Positions 6,538-9,239 of a stretch of 9,239 nucleotides of DNA are shown here, one piece after another. The DNA is taken from NCBI GenBank assembly GCA_009908535.1, contig JAAAOD010000255.1:1-9239 (forward strand), written 5' to 3'. Numbering within the stretch: the stretch's first letter is position 1; every line of letters starts with the position of its first letter. The DNA comes from Verrucomicrobiota bacterium (GTDB taxonomy: Bacteria; Verrucomicrobiota; Verrucomicrobiia; Opitutales; Oceanipulchritudinaceae). The translations under genes and the position numbers were made by a program. The notes under the pieces are model-generated. The model saw nothing but the letters and a program-made list of their open reading frames with translations, was not told the origin of the DNA and did not search any database.

Positions 6538-7509
6538 TCAGCCGGCCTCGAAGACGCGGCGTTCACTGAGAAAGGCCTCCGGGTCGGAGGCATAATGGCC
6601 GGGCGTCACCTCCTTGAGCTCCGCCGGCTCGCGCCCGCCAGCCCCGGCGTAGAAAAACGGGGAGGGAGGATCCCCTTCGAGAACAAGCCGTTGGCGGCCC
6701 TTTTCGATCCGCGGATCGGGGATCGGGATCGCGCTGATGAGGGCCTTGGTGTACGGATGGTAGGGGTTGTCCATGATCGCGGTGGCCTCCCCGACTTCGA
6801 CGAGACGGCCGAGGTACATCACGGCGATGCGGTCGGAAATGTACTTCACCACGGACAGATCGTGGGAAATGAAGATCATGGTCAGGCCCATTTCCGTGGT
6901 CAGCCGCTTGAGCAGGTTGAGAATCTGGGACTGGATGGAAACATCGAGGGCGGAAACCGGCTCGTCGGCGATGATCAGCTTGGGTTCCGGGGCGAGGGCG
7001 CGGGCGACGGCGATGCGCTGGCGCTGGCCCCCGGAGAATTCGTGCGGATATTTTTTCATCTGGGCCGGATTGAGGCCCACCGTCCGCATCAATTTCGCCA
7101 CCGCATGGGCCAGCTCCTTCCGTTTCTTGCCCGGGTGGCGCGTGCGGATGGCCTCGGAAAGGGTATCAAAAACGGTCAGGCGGGGATTCAGAGAGGCGTA
7201 GGGATCCTGGAAAATCATCTGGAAATTCAGCCGCTGCCGCCGCATTTCCGCCGGGGAAAGGTGACTCAGGTCCTCCCCCTCGAGCCGGATCGATCCGCCC
7301 GTGGGCGGCTGCAACTGCATGATGGTGCGGCTGAGGGTGGTCTTCCCGCATCCCGACTCCCCGACGAGGCCGAGAATCTCCCCTTTCCGCATGGAGAAAC
7401 TGATCCCGTCGACCGCGCGGACCTGCCCGACCGTCTTTTTGCGGATAAACCCGCGCACGACCGGAAACCAGGTCCGGACGTTCTCGAGAACGAGGAAATC
7501 ATCCTTCAT
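6538..7509 (-). CDS. oppF: Oligopeptide/dipeptide ABC importer ATPase, OppF-like
   Basis: A 323-residue cytosolic ATPase that powers peptide import with the OppD-like partner. The start is ATG 7509-7507, chosen because a near-perfect ribosome binding site lies five bases upstream; an upstream start at 7542 would add 11 residues. Motifs: Walker A GESGCGKT (50-57), Q-loop Q101, signature FSGGQRQR (158-165), Walker B LIIADEP (178-184), switch histidine H216 and the HPYTKAL block (251-257) that opens the oligo_HPY C-terminal region. That region is short: after LEGDPPSP (277-284) the usual cysteine-containing stretch of OppF/DppF is missing and the chain runs straight to REPAELKEVTPGHY (293-306). 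It overlaps the end of the OppD-like gene by 11 bases, so translation is probably coupled. Whether the substrate is oligopeptide, dipeptide or something else (nickel, sugar) cannot be read from the ATPase. Confidence 0.92.
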   Translation of the reverse strand: MKDDFLVLENVRTWFPVVRGFIRKKTVGQVRAVDGISFSMRKGEILGLVGESGCGKTTLSRTIMQLQPPTGGSIRLEGEDLSHLSPAEMRRQRLNFQMIFQDPYASLNPRLTVFDTLSEAIRTRHPGKKRKELAHAVAKLMRTVGLNPAQMKKYPHEFSGGQRQRIAVARALAPEPKLIIADEPVSALDVSIQSQILNLLKRLTTEMGLTMIFISHDLSVVKYISDRIAVMYLGRLVEVGEATAIMDNPYHPYTKALISAIPIPDPRIEKGRQRLVLEGDPPSPFFYAGAGGREPAELKEVTPGHYASDPEAFLSERRVFEAG

Positions 7510-8506
7510 CGAGCACCTCCTCCAGCGGGGGAAGTTCCACATCGGATTCCCGCACGTAATGGGTATCGGTTATGCGGCGGAAGGGCGGCTCGCGGTCTGT
7601 CCACTTGCCTCCGCTGCGGATGCCCTCGCGCATCGCGAAGGCATCCCCCGGGATCGGCCGGGAGAGGTCGGGGGGGAGCCCAGGGATGGTGTACAGCGGC
7701 TTTCCTTTGCTGCCGAGGGAGGGAATGCTGCGCTGCAGGGCGATCGTGTAGGGATGCTTCGCTTCGTGAAAAATCTCCTCGGCGGTGCCGGTTTCCACGA
7801 CTTTGCCCGCATACATGACATTGATGCGGTCGCACATGCCGGCGACGACCCCGAGGTCATGGGTGATGAGGATGACCGCACTGTTGTTTGCCCGCTGGCG
7901 CTCCTTGATCAGCTCGAGAATCTGGGCCTGCACCGTAACGTCGAGGGCCGTTGTCGGTTCGTCCGCGATAAGGATGTCCGGATGCGTAATCATGGCCATG
8001 GCAATCATGACACGTTGGCGCATGCCGCCGGAAAACTCGTGCGGGTAGAAGTGGACCCGGGTCGGGGCTTCCTGGATACCGACCTCCTCGAGGGCTGCTA
8101 TGGAGCGGGCAAGGGCCTCTTTGCGGCCGAGCTTCTCGTGCATGCGCAGGGCCTCGATGAGTTGGGTGGAGACCCGCAGGTACGGGTTCAGCGAGGTCAT
8201 GGGGTCCTGGAAAATCATGGAAATGCGCCTGCCGCGGATTCCGCGCAATTGCGCCTCGCCGCAGTGGAGAAGGTCGGTCGTGCCGTCGAACAGGGCCGAT
8301 CCGTTCTCGATCCGCCCCGGCGGCTGGGGAACCAGCCCCATGAGGGAGTAGCAGCTGACGGACTTCCCGGAACCGGATTCGCCGACAATCCCGAGGGTTT
8401 CCCCGCGGTGCACATAAAAGGAAACGCCGTCGACGGCCCGCACCACCCCGTTGCGGGTGTGGAACCATGTCGTCAGGTCGCGGACGTGAAGCAAAGGCGC
8501 GCTCAT
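7499..8506 (-). CDS. oppD: Oligopeptide/dipeptide ABC importer ATPase, OppD-like
   Basis: A 335-residue ATPase from ATG 8506-8504 to TGA 7501-7499. Motifs: Walker A GESGSGKS (42-49), Q-loop Q100, signature FSGGMRQR (158-165), Walker B ILIADEP (178-184), switch histidine H216, and the oligo_HPY C-terminal region from HPYTIAL (251-257) through IPGLPPDLSRPIPGDAFAMR (274-293). The cysteines that bind an iron-sulfur cluster in many DppD-type proteins are absent; the sequence has GDAFAMREGIRSG instead, a cysteine-free form that I recall from some OppD/AppD proteins. The gene starts three bases after the stop of the OppC-like gene, with AAGGA seven bases upstream of its ATG, and overlaps the OppF-like gene, so the three are one operon. 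It pairs with OppF at the cytoplasmic face of the permease. Confidence 0.93.
   Translation of the reverse strand: MSAPLLHVRDLTTWFHTRNGVVRAVDGVSFYVHRGETLGIVGESGSGKSVSCYSLMGLVPQPPGRIENGSALFDGTTDLLHCGEAQLRGIRGRRISMIFQDPMTSLNPYLRVSTQLIEALRMHEKLGRKEALARSIAALEEVGIQEAPTRVHFYPHEFSGGMRQRVMIAMAMITHPDILIADEPTTALDVTVQAQILELIKERQRANNSAVILITHDLGVVAGMCDRINVMYAGKVVETGTAEEIFHEAKHPYTIALQRSIPSLGSKGKPLYTIPGLPPDLSRPIPGDAFAMREGIRSGGKWTDREPPFRRITDTHYVRESDVELPPLEEVLDEG
7515..7521 (-). promoter_or_regulatory. Strong ribosome binding site of the oppF-like gene
   Basis: AGGAGGT, within GGAGGAGGTG, lies five bases before the ATG at 7509 and inside the 3' end of the OppD-like gene. It fixes the oppF start at 7509 rather than 7542. 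It is by far the best Shine-Dalgarno match I found in the window, and may serve to raise OppF synthesis at the overlap. Confidence 0.8.
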
Positions 8507-8509
8507 CGG

Positions 8510-9238
8510 TCAGTCCTTGCTGGATTTGGGGTCGAGGGCGTCCCGCAGCCCGTCCCCGAGAAAGTTGAGGGAGAAAAGCGTCAGGGAAAAGAAAAGCGCC
8601 GGGATGATGAGCAGGTGCGGGTATAATTGCAGGTTGTCCGCGCCCAGCTTGATCAGGCTTCCCCATGACGGCATGGGTGGCTGCACCCCGAGGCCGAGAA
8701 AGCTCAAAAAGCTCTCCAGCAGCATGACCGCCGGCACCGTCAGGGTCGCGTAGACCACGACCACGCCGAGGACGTTCGGGATGATATGGCGCAGGATGAT
8801 CCGCCGCGTCGTGTAGCCCAGCGATATGGCCGCCTCGACAAATTCCTGCTTCTTCAGGCTCAACACCTGGCCGCGGACGATCCGCGCCATCGTCAGCCAT
8901 TCCACCGCCCCGATGACGACAAACAAAAGGACAATACTGCGCTCGAACAGGGTCATCAGCAGGATGACGAAGATGGTGAAGGGCAGCGCGTAGAGGACGT
9001 CGACGAACCGCATCATGGTGGCATCGACTTTCCCGCCCACATAGGCGGCGGTCGCCCCGTAGGTCACGCCGATGAGCAGGGAAACCGTTGTCGCGATGAT
9101 CCCCACGCCGAGGGAGACACGGCCGCCGACCATGACCCGCGTCAGCTGATCCCGCCCGAGGTCGTCCGTGCCGAAAGGATGGGCGAGGCTGCTCGTGACA
9201 AGCGTGTTCTCGAGGTCGTTCGTCCGGAAATCATAGGG
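8510..9238 (-). CDS. oppC: Oligopeptide/dipeptide ABC importer permease, OppC-like (5' end outside window)
   Basis: The frame is open to the right edge, leaving 242 codons before the TGA at 8512-8510; the ATG at 9133 is internal, because the residues before it (HPFGTDDLGRDQLTRV) are the conserved entry to the permease domain. The fragment then has hydrophobic helices starting at VSLGVGIIATTVSLLIG, an EAA-type loop with EAAISLGYTTRRIILRHIIP that contacts the ATPases, and further helices ending in FLGDGLRDALDPK, a typical OppC/DppC ending. It is an inner-membrane protein forming half of the pore; the N-terminal cytoplasmic part and first membrane helix are outside the window, as probably are the OppB-like permease and binding protein. 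It is followed three bases later by the OppD-like gene. Confidence 0.93.
   Translation of the reverse strand, partial: PYDFRTNDLENTLVTSSLAHPFGTDDLGRDQLTRVMVGGRVSLGVGIIATTVSLLIGVTYGATAAYVGGKVDATMMRFVDVLYALPFTIFVILLMTLFERSIVLLFVVIGAVEWLTMARIVRGQVLSLKKQEFVEAAISLGYTTRRIILRHIIPNVLGVVVVYATLTVPAVMLLESFLSFLGLGVQPPMPSWGSLIKLGADNLQLYPHLLIIPALFFSLTLFSLNFLGDGLRDALDPKSSKD
8514..8518 (-). promoter_or_regulatory. Ribosome binding site of the oppD-like gene
   Basis: AAGGA lies seven bases before the ATG at 8506, inside the last codons of the OppC-like gene, and supports that start and translational coupling between permease and ATPase. Confidence 0.55.
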
Positions 9239-9239
9239 G

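Noticed and set aside
6595..8626. Two open frames of over 400 codons on the plus strand, opposite the oppF- and oppD-like genes
   Set aside because: They are antisense to clearly recognisable ABC ATPases and show no domain; they result from codon bias on the coding strand.

Overview
This is a GC-rich bacterial window with dense coding on both strands, two divergent or convergent switches of direction, and very short intergenic gaps. The mix of genes (a YheS-type ABC-F protein, a cytidylate-kinase-like protein, a short DUF971 protein, an Opp/Dpp-type importer, and a dynamin-like GTPase next to a membrane P-loop ATPase) and the weak or absent Shine-Dalgarno sites at several genes would fit a member of the PVC group such as Verrucomicrobiota. 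That placement is a low-confidence impression; nothing in the window (no rRNA, no marker gene) settles it.

Layout: (1) 1-1344, plus strand: the C-terminal part of an ABC-F translation-associated ATPase, cut by the window start. (2) 1372-5235, minus strand: a probable two-gene operon read right to left, first a 772-residue dynamin-like GTPase, then after a 36-base gap holding a perfect hairpin, a 502-residue P-loop ATPase with two membrane helices between Walker A and Walker B (KAP-like layout). (3) 5236-5450: a divergent control region of about 215 bases. (4) 5451-6537, plus strand: a cytidylate-kinase-like protein with an altered P-loop, then a DUF971 protein. (5) 6538-9238, minus strand: the 3' part of an oligopeptide/dipeptide ABC importer operon in the order permease (OppC-like, cut by the window end), OppD-like ATPase, OppF-like ATPase, with tightly coupled gene junctions.

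How they work together: the Opp genes encode the inner-membrane pore and the two ATPases of one peptide importer; the binding protein and first permease should lie beyond the right edge. The dynamin-like GTPase and the membrane ATPase are the most interesting part. Their co-orientation and spacing suggest a joint membrane-associated function that I cannot name. The GTPase has canonical G1 and G3 motifs but unusual G2 and G4 regions, an acidic spacer and a candidate hydrophobic/basic membrane tip. The kinase/DUF971 pair is probably co-transcribed, but no shared pathway can be read from the sequence. I saw no tRNA, rRNA, CRISPR array, insertion sequence or attachment site.
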